A DNA stretch of 64,000 nt from Sodiomyces alkalinus F11 (GCF_003711515.1 NW_021167080.1:4645255-4709254), one strand, 5' to 3'. Positions 12,686 through 25,336 are shown, counted from the stretch's first letter. Made by a program: numbers and translations. Notes: a model not told the origin generated them from the letters alone.

Positions 12686-12887
12686 TGTCGAATAGACCAT
12701 ACTCTTTTCGGTTACGTAATAGGCCGGATTGCCAAGAGTATAATCCGGGTAGACCCTTGCAGAATCTGCACTATATAAAATACGGTGGTAGCGTTTCCCT
12801 TATGGTCTGACACAGTTATAATTGTACACAATTACCTCAATTCATTTTGACCTATTTGTGACGATTTTAACTACGCTTTATCTGACA
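12686..12887 (+). repeat. element D 5' LTR (202 bp)
   Basis: It starts TGTCGAATAGACC and ends TTTATCTGACA, giving a TGTC...GACA terminal inverted repeat. It matches 45661-45866 along its length. It keeps CA and TG dinucleotides far better than D's internal sequence. Confidence 0.8.
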
Positions 12888-13033
12888 ATTAAGAGTCTTA
12901 ATCCCTGCCGAGTAAGCCACCTAGCTTAAGTTCGAAACGGGAAGTAAGTCAAAGGACGAAAAAACACGATCTTAGGGTTTAAGATTTAACGTGAAAAAGT
13001 CTAGCTTACTCGGTTATCTAACTAAGCCAGGGG
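12888..13033 (+). other. element D leader segment left of the E2 insertion
   Basis: It begins ATTAAGAGTCTTA directly after the LTR, a candidate primer-binding site that recurs at 25721-25733. It ends CTAACTAAGCCAGGGG, which resembles the polypurine tract found before the E1 3' LTR. AGGGG at 13029-13033 is the target duplicate of the E2 insertion, repeated at 25623-25627. No coding capacity. Confidence 0.5.
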
Positions 13034-13319
13034 TATCGTATATCAAATAGCACTTAGATAATTAACTTAGTAGAGCAGAAATCTCGTATATGTGTATTAT
13101 ATTACGTTATATCTAGGAGAGTCTCTTATACTCTTAATTTAGGTGGTGAAGACTCTATTATGGGTACTAAGTTATTTAGATCCTATCTTGTCTTTTCCGG
13201 TATCCGCCCCTGTTATATCCTAATACCCGAGGTCCCCGATATCCGAAGCCCTTAGTTATAGCGTAATTCCCCCCTGGATCCCCTATAGACCACGTTATAG
13301 TCCGTGTGCCTATACGATA
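13034..13319 (-). repeat. element E2 3' LTR (286 bp)
   Basis: It begins TATCGTATATCAAATAG on the plus strand and ends TATACGATA. It is the same length as 25337-25622 and matches it throughout. Just to its right, CACGCCCTTAGTTAAGG is the complement of the polypurine tract. Confidence 0.88.
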
Positions 13320-13879
13320 CACGCCCTTAGTTAAGGTGCGTCTTCCTAGGTTAACTAACTAATTAGAGGCTTCGGTTTAAACCAAACGCTCTTAACTTTT
13401 CTATCGAAAATTCAACTGCTAGGGGAAAACTCCCTCGTAAAAGGGATCTAAATCCGTCCTATTTAACCGTTTAATCTTTTCGTGTAGTCGTTTAGACTAC
13501 TTAATACGATCCTTTTAATTAGTTAAATTAAGCTATTACTATAATCTTTTACTCCCTGCCTTTGGTAGTGCCTTCGTTAAACCGTCCGCGATTATCTCCT
13601 TCGTGTTAACGTACGTGACCTTAAAGAGGCCTTGCTATACTGACTAACGTGCTTACTAATTATAAATATCGATATGCCGTAGCCTTATTCGTAGGCGTTA
13701 TGCCTTCTTATTAATAAGGTTAATAGTCTGCTAATTATCGTAGTATAGCTATAGTTACTATTAGTCTAAGCGAAGCTCTAAATCCCTTAATATCCGGCTA
13801 ATAAATAACGTCTCTTTAGCGGCCTCTATAAGAGCGAGTAGTTTTAATTCTATTAACGACGTCGTGACTATCGGTTATT
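13320..13879 (-). pseudogene. 3' end of E2 copia pol (RNase H end and 3' UTR)
   Basis: This is the reverse complement of E1 about 19300-19985, minus 130 bp. The minus strand holds the end of copia RNase H (ADGLTKAL-like block near 13570-13600) and the untranslated tail. It joins the sequence at 20249 when E1 and one TTATT are removed. RIP-type stops break it throughout. Confidence 0.8.
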
Positions 13880-14142
13880 TGTCGTATAGGCATACGGACT
13901 ACGCCGTGGTCTATAGGGGATCTAGGGGGGATCCACGGTATAACTAAGGGCTTCGGATATAATAGGGGCGGATACCGGAAAAGACCGGATAGGATCCAAA
14001 TAACTTAGTATCTATAACAGAGTCTTCACCACCTAAATCAAGGGTATAAGAGACTCTCCTAGATATAACTTAATATAATATATATACACGAGATTTCTAC
14101 TCTACTAGGTTAATTATTTAAGTGCCTATTTAACGTGCGATA
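13880..14142 (+). repeat. element E1 5' LTR (263 bp)
   Basis: It begins TGTCGTATAGGC and ends GTGCGATA. Most differences from the 3' LTR are transitions (for example CATACGGACTACG here against CACACGGACCACG at 19996), as RIP predicts. Confidence 0.9.
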
Positions 14143-17100
14143 GTTATAAGCCCGGTTTATAATGCCTAAATACTAGATATTAATAAGGCTACCCCTATTC
14201 CACTATAAAGAAGTAATCACGTCTACATAAGTACTCTTAAGTAACTACTATCGACCTAATTAGAGTAATTAAGAGATCAATTAACCTACCTATTAATTAA
14301 TTAACCGATAAATAATAATCTAGTAAAGATATCTTCTAATGTATCTAACGCTGAATAGAAGGCGGCCGCTATAACCCTTATTAACTAGAGGGATTAGGCA
14401 GTTTAGGAGCGTGCTATACACGGTAAATCGGCCTCCTACTAGGATAACTACCTTAATCTAAAGCTAAGCGATGAAGAGGCTAACGCCTATCTCCTCCCTA
14501 TATCTATGCCCCCTGATATCCGTAAATATAAGGCTCTCGCCGTGGACCCTAACACGGAGGAGGCCACGGCCACCACCGTCACGGCTACTCCGTCTTCCAC
14601 TATCACGCTAAAGGGCGATAAGGCCACGGATACCACGGACGCCGCCGCCACAGCCGTTACTATAGCGTCCACGGCCGCCGGTAAAAGGAAAACGGCCGCT
14701 CGCCGGAAGGCTACGGCTATAATAAAAGAACTAACGACTAGGACGCCTATATCTATCGACGACCTCTCTACAAAGGGGCGTACGCGCTACCTATAAGATC
14801 GCCGTATATACCGCGAGGAAAGAGCAGACTATAACGCGTAGTAGAAGGAGTTTAATAAGGTACGCTTCTATATTAAAGTGACTATATATACTATATTATA
14901 TGACCTCCTCGCGTAGCTATAGGATAATACCGTAAATAACCCGCGGGCCTAGATTACTCTCCTATATATATACGTAGGACCGATATCTATAGACCTCCGT
15001 AAGGAAGCCTTAGTCCTATACCGATAATACACCACGCCTATAAAGGCTATACCTAAGGACGTGGACGCTTAGGTAGTAAGCTAGAAAATAGCGATAATAT
15101 ACTATAAATATATAGGCGTTTTAAAGTTATTAAGCGCGGACCGTTAGGCAGAAGACGCGTTAAAAGCTATTAGACTTATTACCTAGGAATAGAGTAATAA
15201 CTACCTGGTAAATAACTACGATAAGACTACGGAAAACGAGCTAACGATTAACGACTTCGTAAAGGCTCTAAGGGCGGTTCTTAGTAATATAAAGAGCCTA
15301 TAATCTACCGCTATAAAGCCTAGAGTTAGGAGAGGCACCTTTAATACCCTTAAGAACCTCCCCGATACTAAGGATACTACTAATAATAAAGATATTAAAA
15401 AGCGTCCTTATAGCGATATATCCTTAAAGGCTATTCCTCCCGTAACGAGGAGGCCCTATAAGATATACGAAAACACCTATACCACCGCCGCCTATTCGTA
15501 TATAAGGCCGGATATACGCTTTATACTTAGCGTGGCCGTGAAGATATTATAAAGGTTACGGAAAAGAAGATACGTAATTATAGTTTTAAAAGCCGCGTGG
15601 ATACCGCGATATAGAAGAGACGGGAAGCCTTAGGGGCTATTACCGCTAATAAGATAGAGGAAGTCTAGGAAGATTAACTCTATAATATTACGCCTATTAT
15701 AGTTTATAAAGACCTGTCTGTTACCACGACGGGGAGACTAAGAGCCCCCCTAACCTAAGAGGTAGCGCGCCGTCGTCGTATAATAACACTATTAAGATTA
15801 TAATAAGAATAGGGGGTATCCCTTTCTATTAACTAAGCCAGAGCGCTATTATACTACGCGATCCTAGACTTAGGATCGTTAATCTATATCTTTAATAATT
15901 ACGGCCGTTTTACGGCCGTTAGACTACCCACGGATACTTTATCTTTATCCCTTTAGGTGGGTACTTATATGGCTTCTATCCTCGGATACGGAGACGTTAA
16001 GCTATATATATAATCTCTATCGGGCACGAAGAGGCTATTACGCCTCCGTGACGTTATATACTATAAGGAATTCGTCACTAATATCGTCTCGGAACGCTAG
16101 CTACGCCTATAAGGCTACCGCTAGGACACCGTAAATAATACTATTATTAGCTCCACTAACGACCGACCTATCTATAAGCTACTAGATATCCACGGCTAGT
16201 ATATAATCGAGTGCGCGGAAGCCACGGCCGCCACCGCGTTCGCGGTCTCGGTAAGGTATCCCCGCGATAACCCGTATAGAAGATCACGATAACCGCGATA
16301 ACCGTAGAAGACCACGGTATAACGGTAGTATAAACGCCTCGGCCACTATGGCACCGATACTCTTATAAAGATCGTCGACGCTACTTAGGGGGTAAAGATA
16401 AAGGGACCCCGTATAACGGACTATAACGCGTATAGGTAATCGTAAGTGCCTACGTAGATCCGACGGATACTATCCCTTTACCCGTTAAAGCCCGGAGAGA
16501 CCTTAGCTGTTAATCTTCACGATCTAGAAGAGTCGGAATCGCTAGACGGCCTATATAAGTCTATTATAGTCGTTATAGACGTGTATATAGGTTATATGTA
16601 GGACTACTACCTATAAAAGAGAGACTAAGGCTCTATCCTGCACGCGTTAAAAGACGTTTTTGCCCTGCTTAAGACCTAATTCGACGTTAGGCCACGCGTT
16701 CTACGGGCCGATTCTAAGATATTTTAGTACCTAGAAGTCGTTACTTTCCTCGCTACTAAGGGGGTAGAAGGCTAGCCGTCGGCACTATATTTATAGGATT
16801 AAAATAGCGTTATAGAATGGATTAGAGGTATCGTTAAAAGGAGGGCGAGGGCTATAAGGATTAGGGCCAATCTGCCTATATCTGTCTAGCCTAAGATCTT
16901 TAAGACTGCTATATATCCATATAATAGGACGCCACGATATATTAATAAGTAGCAAACGCTATACGAAGGCCTATACGGCCGTTAACCTAACCTTACGCAC
17001 TTATAAGCTTACGGCTATAAAGCCTTTATAAAAACGCGCGTTACCTAAGCTAAAAGAAACCGCCTATAAAGGCTGGAACTAAAGGCATAGATCGGTTATT

Positions 17101-17359
17101 TTATCGGATACTAATCCTCGAATAGCTTCCGTATTTAGCTACTATACTTAACGGATATTATCACTATAAAAGACGTGGTCTTTAACGAAGATAAGATATT
17201 TAACGGCAGGATTAAAACGCTATAAGCCATAGCTTCCGCCAAGGAAATCAAGGAACGCCTATAATCTATCCGTATCACCTAATCTAATAAGACCGCGAAT
17301 AGGCTACTATTAAGGGGTATAGCCGTAGACGTATTAGATCTCGAGTCGGAAGACTTTAA

Positions 17360-17720
17360 CGCCACCGCTATTACTACGGGTAAAGGCGACGCCACCGCTA
17401 TTACTACGGACGAAGGCGAGGCCGTCGCTATTACTATAAGAGAGGCTACTACTATTACTATAAACTATACCGCTATTACTACGGGCACCGCTATTACTAC
17501 GGATACTATTATTATTATAGGAGAAGACTATACTACCGCTATTACTACGGATAAAGGCGAGGCCATCGCTATTACTATAAGAGAGACCACTACTATTACT
17601 ATAGACGAGGTTCTAAATCTATAGCCTAATAACTAGGCTATAGATTTAGAACTTTATAACTCTAACGCCACCGCTACTACTACGGGAGAGGCTACCGCTA
17701 TTACTACGGACACTTCACGG
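17360..17720 (+). repeat. imperfect minisatellite in E1 linker region
   Basis: The core CCACCGCTATTACTACGG or a close variant recurs many times with spacings of about 18-60 bp, separated by GGCGA-containing spacers. Read in frame it encodes repeats like ATAITT followed by Gly/Asp/Lys/Glu. The E2 counterpart (about 21840-22140, opposite strand) has a different number and order of units, so the array is length-variable. Confidence 0.75.
17611..17651. repeat. perfect 17-bp inverted repeat (hairpin) in E1
   Basis: The left arm TTCTAAATCTATAGCCT (17611-17627) and right arm AGGCTATAGATTTAGAA (17635-17651) are exact complements around a 7-nt loop. The counterpart in E2 is at 21986-22044. Confidence 0.9.
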
Positions 17721-19985
17721 TTTACCACTATAAGGTTTAAACCGTTTCCTACGCCTTTAATATCCCCGGAAGATCCCGTATACGCGTTCCTTATAGCGTT
17801 AGCGGTGGTTAGGAGAATTAAGGTAGAAGAATACGATAACCACTAACGGATAGCCGTGGATACCCCTAAGGGGTGCCCGTCGGCCGCACGCCTATCGGCC
17901 GCGCGCCTATCTATCGCGAGAACCATCGTAAGTCTGTACACGACCGAGAAGGTCTAGAATAATAACGCCTAAAAGGCGTTCTTCAACGCTAGCAGGACTT
18001 ATAACCCTATACGCGCGAGGAAGTAAGCTATTAACGACGGCGACGTCGGTGCTGTAGATTCCACTCCCTCCAATACCTCTTAGCCGCTATCGTATATAAC
18101 CCGCGAGGATCTCCCGCCTCTATTAAAGCACCACCGCAATATACGCCTCCACCCGTTACGGGAGCGGTGGTTATAGGCTAAGGGGGAATACCTTAAGGGG
18201 CACCGATAGATAGGCTATTAGTAGGAGGTAAGCGGTAATTAGGCTAATAAGCAATAAGTCCTCGCCTGCAGATAGGTATACACCTATAAATTTAATAAGG
18301 AGGGCATCCTCCTTAAGTATAAGGCACGCCTTATAGTCCGAGGGGATTAATAACAACGGTTAGAGACTAAAGATAACTACGCCGTAACGCTAGCCTTATA
18401 GTCCTTCCGTATACTAATAGCGATCGCCGCCCGATTTAACCTAGAGATAAGGTAGTTCGATACTATTAACGCGTTCCTTAACGCTAGCCTTAAAGAAGAG
18501 GTGTTTATAAAGATACCATAAGGCTACGAAGTACTAGGTAAGGTCCTGCTGCTACGGAAAGCCCTCTTCGGTTTAAGGGTATCGCTACTGCTATAGTAAG
18601 AGGAATTTAGCGGTACGCTATAGAGGATAGGCTTTATAGCCGTCCTTAATAACCCCTATATTATAATCCGTGACGGTTTAATCCTATTCTTCTACGTTAA
18701 CGATATCGGACTTATATACTATAGAGACCGTAAAACGGACGCTGATAACCTCGAGGCTGCCCTTAAGCGAAGCTATAGGTTATTAGGAGGCGAAGAAATC
18801 CATTAGTTCCTAGGAATTAAGGTCCTAAGGGATAGAGCCACCCGTAGGTTATAGCTATTATAATCCTTTTACGTAGAGAAGATCGCCGTTAAATACTACG
18901 CAGATATACGCTACCGAAAACCACTAAAAGTCCTATTATCTATAGAGCCGTTAATACTACCCGACGGTATACGCGCGTCGATTCCCGAAGTCCGTTAGTA
19001 TTAGGGTATAATCGGCTCTATTCTATACGCTACTATTATGATAAGACCCGATATTGTGTTCGCCTATTCGAAACTTTCCTGATATAACGTTAACCCCTCC
19101 TCTAACCACCTTAAGAGAGCTTAATAAGTGCTGCTATTCTTATACTATATAAGGCACTACTACCTAGAATTCGGTGGGGATAGACTCTTCCTAACTATAA
19201 GCGACGCGTTCTTTAGGGATAATCCAGACTATAAGAGTTCGTAAGAATATACGATAAAGCTCTTCGGCGGCACCGTTAACTAGAAGGCGGGTAAATAACC
19301 GACGGTCACGACGTCGTTAATAGAGTCGGAACTACTCGCTCTTACCGAGGCAGCTAAGGAGACGCTATTCGTTAGCCGGATATTAAGAGATTTAGAGCTT
19401 CGGCTAGACTAATAATAGCTGCAGCTATACTACGATAATTAATAGACTATTAACCTCGTTAATAAGAAGGCATAACGCCTACGAATAAGGCTACGGCACG
19501 TCGATATTCATAACTAGTAGGCGCGTTAGTCAGTATAGCAGGGCCTCTTTAAGGTCACGTACGTTAACACGAAGGAGATAATCGCGGACGGTTTAACGAA
19601 GGCACTACCGGAGGCAGGAATCAAAAGACTATAGTAATAGCTTAATTTAACGGATTAAAAGGACCGTATCGAGTGGTCTAAACGATTACACGAAGAGATT
19701 AAACGTGCTAAAGCCACGGCCGCAGCAACGACGAAGGCCCCCGAGGGCGTAGCAGATCCGATGGATATAGATCCAATTAAGCAGATCCGACCAATCAGGA
19801 TTGAGGAACCAATTAAGATAGCATTAAATTAAACGGTTAAATAGGGCGGATTTAGATCCCTTTTGCGAGGGCGTTTTTCCCCTTAACTGTTGATTGTACG
19901 ATGGAAAAGTCGAGAGCATTTAGTTTAAACCGAAGCCTCTGATTAGTTAGTTGACCTGAAAAGACCCACCCTAACTAAGGGGGTG

Positions 19986-20248
19986 TGTCGTATAGGCACA
20001 CGGACCACGACGTGGTCTATAGAGGATCCAGGGGGGATCCACGCCGTACCTAAGGGCTTCGGATATAATAGGGGCGGATACCGGAAAAGACCGGATAGGA
20101 TCTAAATGACTTAGTACCTATAACAGAGTCTTCACCACCTAAATTAAGGGTATAAGAGACTCTCCCAGATATAACTTAATATAATACACACACACGAGAT
20201 TTCTGCCCTACTAAGTTAATCATTCAAGTGTCTATTTGACGTGCGATA
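19986..20248 (+). repeat. element E1 3' LTR (263 bp)
   Basis: It begins TGTCGTATAGGCACACGG and ends GTGCGATA, directly followed by the TSD TTATT. It has kept more CA and TG dinucleotides than the 5' LTR. Confidence 0.9.
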
Positions 20249-23200
20249 TTATTTACCCGCCTTCTAGTTAACGGTGCCGCCGAAGAGCTTTATCGTATAT
20301 TCTTACGAACTCTTATAGTCTGGATTATCCCTAAAGAACGCGTCGCTTATAGTTAGGAAGAGTCTATCCCCACCGAATTCTAGGTAGTAGTGCCTTATAT
20401 AGTATAAGAATAGCAGCACTTATTAAGCTCTCTTAAGGTGGTTAGAGGAGGGGTTAACGTTATATCAGGAAAGTTTCGAATAGGCGAACACAATATCGGG
20501 TCTTATCATAATAGTAGCGTATAGAATAGAGCCGATTATACCCTAATACTAACGGACTTCGGGAATCGACGCGCGTATACCGTCGGGTAGTATTAACGGC
20601 TCTATAGATAATAGGACTTTTAGTGGTTTTCGGTAGCGTATATCTGCGTAGTATTTAACGGCGATCTTCTCTACGTAAAAGGATTATAATAGCTATAACC
20701 TACGGGTGGCTCTATCCCTTAGGACCTTAATTCCTAGGAACTAATGGATTTCTTCGCCTCCTAATAACCTATAGCTTCGCTTAAGGGCAGCCTCGAGGTT
20801 ATCAGCGTCCGTTTTACGGTCTCTATAGTATATAAGTCCGATATCGTTAACGTAGAAGAATAGGATTAAACCGTCACGGATTATAATATAGGGGTTATTA
20901 AGGACGGCTATAAAGCCTATCCTCTATAGCGTACCGCTAAATTCCTCTTACTATAGCAGTAGCGATACCCTTAAACCGAAGAGGGCTTTCCGTAGCAGCA
21001 GGACCTTACCTAGTACTTCGTAGCCTTATGGTATCTTTATAAACACCTCTTCTTTAAGGCTAGCGTTAAGGAACGCGTTAATAGTATCGAACTACCTTAT
21101 CTCTAGGTTAAATCGGGCGGCGATCGCTATTAGTATACGGAAGGACTATAAGGCTAGCGTTACGGCGTAGTTATCTTTAGTCTCTAACCGTTGTTATTAA
21201 TCCCCTCGGACTATAAGGCGTGCCTTATACTTAAGGAGGATGCCCTCCTTATTAAATTTATAGGTGTATACCTATCTGCAGGCGAGGACTTATTGCTTAT
21301 TAGCCTAATTACCGCTTACCTCCTACTAATAGCCTATCTATCGGTGCCCCTTAAGGTATTCCCCCTTAGCCTATAACCACCGCTCCCGTAACGGGTGGAG
21401 GCGTATATTATAGTAGTAGTTTAATAAAGGCGGGAGATCCTTATGAGTTGTATATAATAGAGGCTAAGAGGTATTAGAGGGAGTAGAATCTATAGCACCG
21501 ATATCGTCGTTATTAATAGCTTACTTCCTTACACGTATAGGATTATAAGTCCTTCTAGCGTTAAAGAACGCCTTTTAGGCGTTATTATTCTATACCTTCT
21601 TAGTCTTATAGATACTTACGATAGATAGGCGCGCGGGTAATAGGCGCGCGGCTAATGGGCGTACGGCTAATAGGCAGCCCCTAAGGGTATCCACGGCTAC
21701 CCGTTAGTTATTATCGTCTCCTTCTACCTTAACGCCCCTAACCACCGCTAACGCTATAACGAACGCGCGCGTAGGATCTTCCGGGGATATTAGAGACGTG
21801 GGAAACGGTTCGAACCTCGTAGCGGTAAACCGCGGAGTATCCGTAATAGTATCGGTGTCCGTAGTAATAGCGGTAGCCTCTCCTATAATAATAGCGGTAG
21901 CGTCTTTTTAGCCCGTAGTAATAGCGGTGGTATAGTCTTCTCCTACAGTAATAGCAGTGTTTATGGTAATAGCGGTAACGTTAGAGTTACGAGGTTCTAA
22001 ATCTATAGCCTAGGTATTAGGCTATAGATTTAAAACCTCGTAACGAGTAGTAATATAGTCTATAATAATAGTAGTAGCCTCTCTCGTAGTAATAGCGATA
22101 TTCTCGCCTTTATCCGTAGTAATAGTGGTAACGGTAGAGTCTTCCGACTTAAGATCTAATACGTCTACGGCTATACCCCTTAATAGTAGCCTATTCGCGG
22201 TCTTATTAGATTAGGTAATACGGATAGATTATAGGCGTTCCCCGATTTCCTTAGCGGAAGCTATAGCTTATAGTGTTTTAATACTACTATTAAATATCTT
22301 ATCTTTATTAAAGACCACGTCTCTTATAGTGATAATATCCGTTAGGTGTGGCAGCTAAATACGGAAGCTATTCGAGGATTAGTATCCAATATAATAACCG
22401 ATCTATGCCTTTAGTTCTAGCCTTTATAGGCGGTTTCTTTTAGCTTAGGTATCGCGCATTTTCATAAAGGCTTTATAGCCGTAAGCTTATAGGTGTGTAA
22501 GGTTAGGTTAACGGCCGCGTAGGCCTTCGTATAGCGTTTACTAGGTATTAATATATTATAGCGTCCTATTATATAGATATACAGTAGTCTTAAAGATCTT
22601 AGGCTAGATAGATATAGGCAGATTAGCTCTAATCTTTATAGCCCTCGCCCTTCTCTTAACAATACCTTTAATCCGTTCTATAACGCCGTTTTAATCCTAT
22701 AATTATAGTGCCGATAGCTAGCCTTTTACCCCTTTAGTAGCGTGGAAAGTAATGATTTCTGGGTACTAAAATATCTTAGAATCGGCCCGTAGAACGCGTG
22801 GCCTAACGTCGAATTAGGTCTTAAGCAGGGTAAAAACGTCTTTTAATGCATGCAGGATAAAGCCTTAGTCTCTTTTCTATAGGTAGTAATCCTACGTATA
22901 ACCTATATACACATCTATAACAAATATAATAGACTTATATAGGCCGCCTACTAACGACTCCGCCTTTTCTAGATTATAAATATTAATAGCTAGGGCCTCT
23001 CCGGGCTTTAACGGGTAAAGGGATAATATCCGCCGGATCTACGTAGGCACTTATGATTACCTATACGCGTTATAGTCCGTTATACGAGGTACTTTTATCT
23101 TTACCCCCTAAGTGGCGTCGACGATCTTTATAAGAGTATCGGTGCCGTAGTAGCCGAGGCGTTTGTGCCACCGTTATACCGTAGTCTTCTACGGTTACCA

Positions 23201-25336
23201 CGGTTATCGTAATCTTCTATACGGGTTATCGCGGGAGTGCCTTACTAAGACCGCGAACGCGGTAGCGGCCGTAGCTTCCGCGCGCTCGATTATATACTAG
23301 CCGTGGATATCTAGCAGCTTATAGATAGGCCGGTCTTCGGCGGAGCTAATAATAGTATTATTTACGGTATCCTAGCGGTAACCTTATAGGCGTAGCTAGC
23401 GTTCTAAGACTATATTAGTAACGAATTCCTTATAGTATGTAATATTACGGAGATATAGTAGCCTTTTCATACCCGATAGGGATTATATATATAGCTTAAC
23501 GTCTCTATATCCGAGGATAGAAGCCTTATAAGTACCCACCTAAAAGGATAATAAAGTATTCGTAGGTAGTCTAACGGCCGTAAAATAGCCTTAATTATTA
23601 AAGATATAGATTAATAATCCTAAATCTAGGATCGCGCAGTATAATAGCGCTCTAGCTTAGTTAATAGAAAGGGGTACCCCTTATTCTTATTATAATCTTA
23701 ATAGTATCGTCGTACAACGACGCGACACCCCTTAGGTTAGGTAGGCTCCTAGTCCCGTCGCGGTGACGGACAGGTCTTTGTAAACTATTATAGTCGTAGG
23801 CGTAGTATTATAGAGTTAATCTTCCTAGACTTCCTTTATCTTATTAGCGGTGGCAGCTACTGCTTCCCGCCTCTTCTATATCGTAGTGTCCACGCGGCTT
23901 TTAAAACTATAGTTATATATCTTCTTCTCTATAACCTGTATAATATCTTCGCGGCCGCGCTAGGTATAAGGGCGTATATCCGGCCTTACGTACTACTAGG
24001 CGGCGGTAGTATAGGGGTTCTTATATATCTTATAAGGCCTTCTTATAGTGGCAGGGATAGCCTTTACGGACGTGTTACTATAAGGACGCTTTTTATTATC
24101 ATTATTATTAGTAGTATCCTTAGTATCGGGGAGGTTCCCGAGGGTGTTAAAGGTGCCTCTCCCGACTCTAGGCTTTATAGCGGAGGATTATAGGCTCTTT
24201 ATATTACTATGAACCGCCCTTAGAGCCTTTACGAAGTTATTAATCGTTAGCTTATTTTCCGTAATCTTATTATAGTTATTTACTATGTAGTTATTACTCT
24301 ATTGTTAAACGATAGGTCTAATAGCTTTTAACGCGTCTTCTACCTAATAGTCCGTGCTTAATAGCTCTGAAACGCCTATATATTTATAGTGTATTATCGC
24401 TCTTTTCTAGCTTACAACCTAGCCGTCTATATCCTTAGGTATAGCCTTTATAGGCGTAGTATATCGTCGATACAGGACTAAGGCTTCCTTACGGAGGTCT
24501 ATAGGGTTTAGTCCTGCGTTCGCGTATAGGAGAGTAATCTAAGTCTATAGGTTATTTACGGTATTATCATATAGCTAGGCGAGGAGGCTACGTAGTATAG
24601 TATAGACGGTCCCTTTAATATAGGAGCGTACCTTATTAAACTCCTTTTACTACGCGTTATAGTCTGCCTTTTCCTTACAGTATACGCGGCGATCTTATAG
24701 GTAGCGCGTACGCCCCTTTTTAAAGAGGTTATCGATAAACGTAAGCGTCCTAGTCGTTAGTTCTTTCGGTATAGCTATAGTCGTAACCTTCCGGCGGGCG
24801 GCCGTCTTCTTCTTACCAGTAGCCGTAGCCACTATAATAGCGGCCGTGGTAATAGCGGCGTTTATAGCGTCCGTGGCCTTATCGCCCTTTAGCGTGATAG
24901 TGGAAGACGGAGTAGCCGTAGCCTCCTCCGCCGTGTTAGGGTCTATAGCGAGGGCCTTATATTTACGGATATTAGGCGGCGTAGGTATAAGGAGGAGATA
25001 GGTATTAGCCTCCTTATCGCTTAGCTTTAGATTAAGATAGTTATCCTAGTAGGAGGTAGATTTACCGCGTATAGCGCGCTCCTATACTATCTAATCCCTC
25101 TAGTTAATAAGGGTAATAGCGGCCGCCTTCTATTCAGCGTTCGATATATTAGAAGATATCTTTACTAGTTTATCGGTTAGTTAATTAATAGGTAGGTTAA
25201 TTAATCTCTTAATTACTCTAATTAGGTCGATAGTAGTTATTTAACAGTGCTTATATAAACGTGATTACTTTTATAGTAGAATAGGGGTAGTCTTATTAAT
25301 ATCTACCGTTTAGGCATTATAAACCGGGCTTATAAC
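20249..25336 (-). pseudogene. E2 copia gag-pol (5' part), RIP-inactivated
   Basis: This is the reverse complement of E1 about 14143-19292. It contains the same RT catalytic box change (YVND, read on the minus strand at 20843-20854). The 186-bp stretch 21191-21376 encodes, antisense to pol, exactly the same 61-residue translation as the reverse strand of 18171-18356. The two copies are therefore identical at protein level there despite RIP elsewhere. The frame continues at 13879 beyond the E1 insertion. Confidence 0.88.
21986..22044. repeat. 27-bp inverted repeat (hairpin) in E2
   Basis: Arms 21986-22012 and 22018-22044 are complementary over 27 bp with one mismatch, around the 5-nt loop GGTAT. 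It occupies the same place in the linker as the 17-bp hairpin in E1 but has longer arms. Confidence 0.9.

Larger units (their letters stand above)
14330..19832 (+). pseudogene. E1 copia gag-pol, RIP-inactivated
   Basis: The gag frame opens near 14330 and runs through a readable Ala/Thr-rich stretch (14506-14796). A degraded protease/integrase section follows. From about 18250 a nearly continuous copia RT/RNase H frame runs to TAA at 19830-19832 if TAG is read as former Gln. RT shows a KARLIVRGD-like block near 18330 and the catalytic box YVND at 18693-18704 (family YVDD). RNase H ends with ADGLTKALP near 19590. Between integrase and RT is a Thr/Ala-rich linker built from short tandem repeats (17360-17720). 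Confidence 0.88.
13880..20248 (+). mobile_element. Ty1/copia element E1, complete but RIP-inactivated
   Basis: It has two LTRs of equal length (13880-14142 and 19986-20248, 263 bp each), flanked by the 5-bp TSD TTATT (13875-13879 and 20249-20253). Internal gag-pol lies on the plus strand. CTAACTAAGGGGGTG before 19986 is the polypurine tract. It inserted into E2, its own sister copy, in the opposite orientation. The two together make an inverted repeat with arms of more than 5 kb. Confidence 0.92.

Noticed and set aside
12930..12950. tRNA-like B box (AGTTCGAAAC) in the D leader
   Set aside because: No matching A box, cloverleaf or acceptor stem could be drawn at the right spacing.
14487..14672. 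Minus-strand frame in E1
   Set aside because: It is the shadow of the gag reading frame on the plus strand (14330 onwards).
17360..17720. CRISPR-like array
   Set aside because: The repeats are in frame, imperfect and without regular unique spacers, in a eukaryotic retrotransposon.
18171..18356. 61-codon frame identical to the one at 21191-21376
   Set aside because: It lies antisense to copia RT in both E1 and E2. The shared translation reflects the duplication, not a conserved gene.
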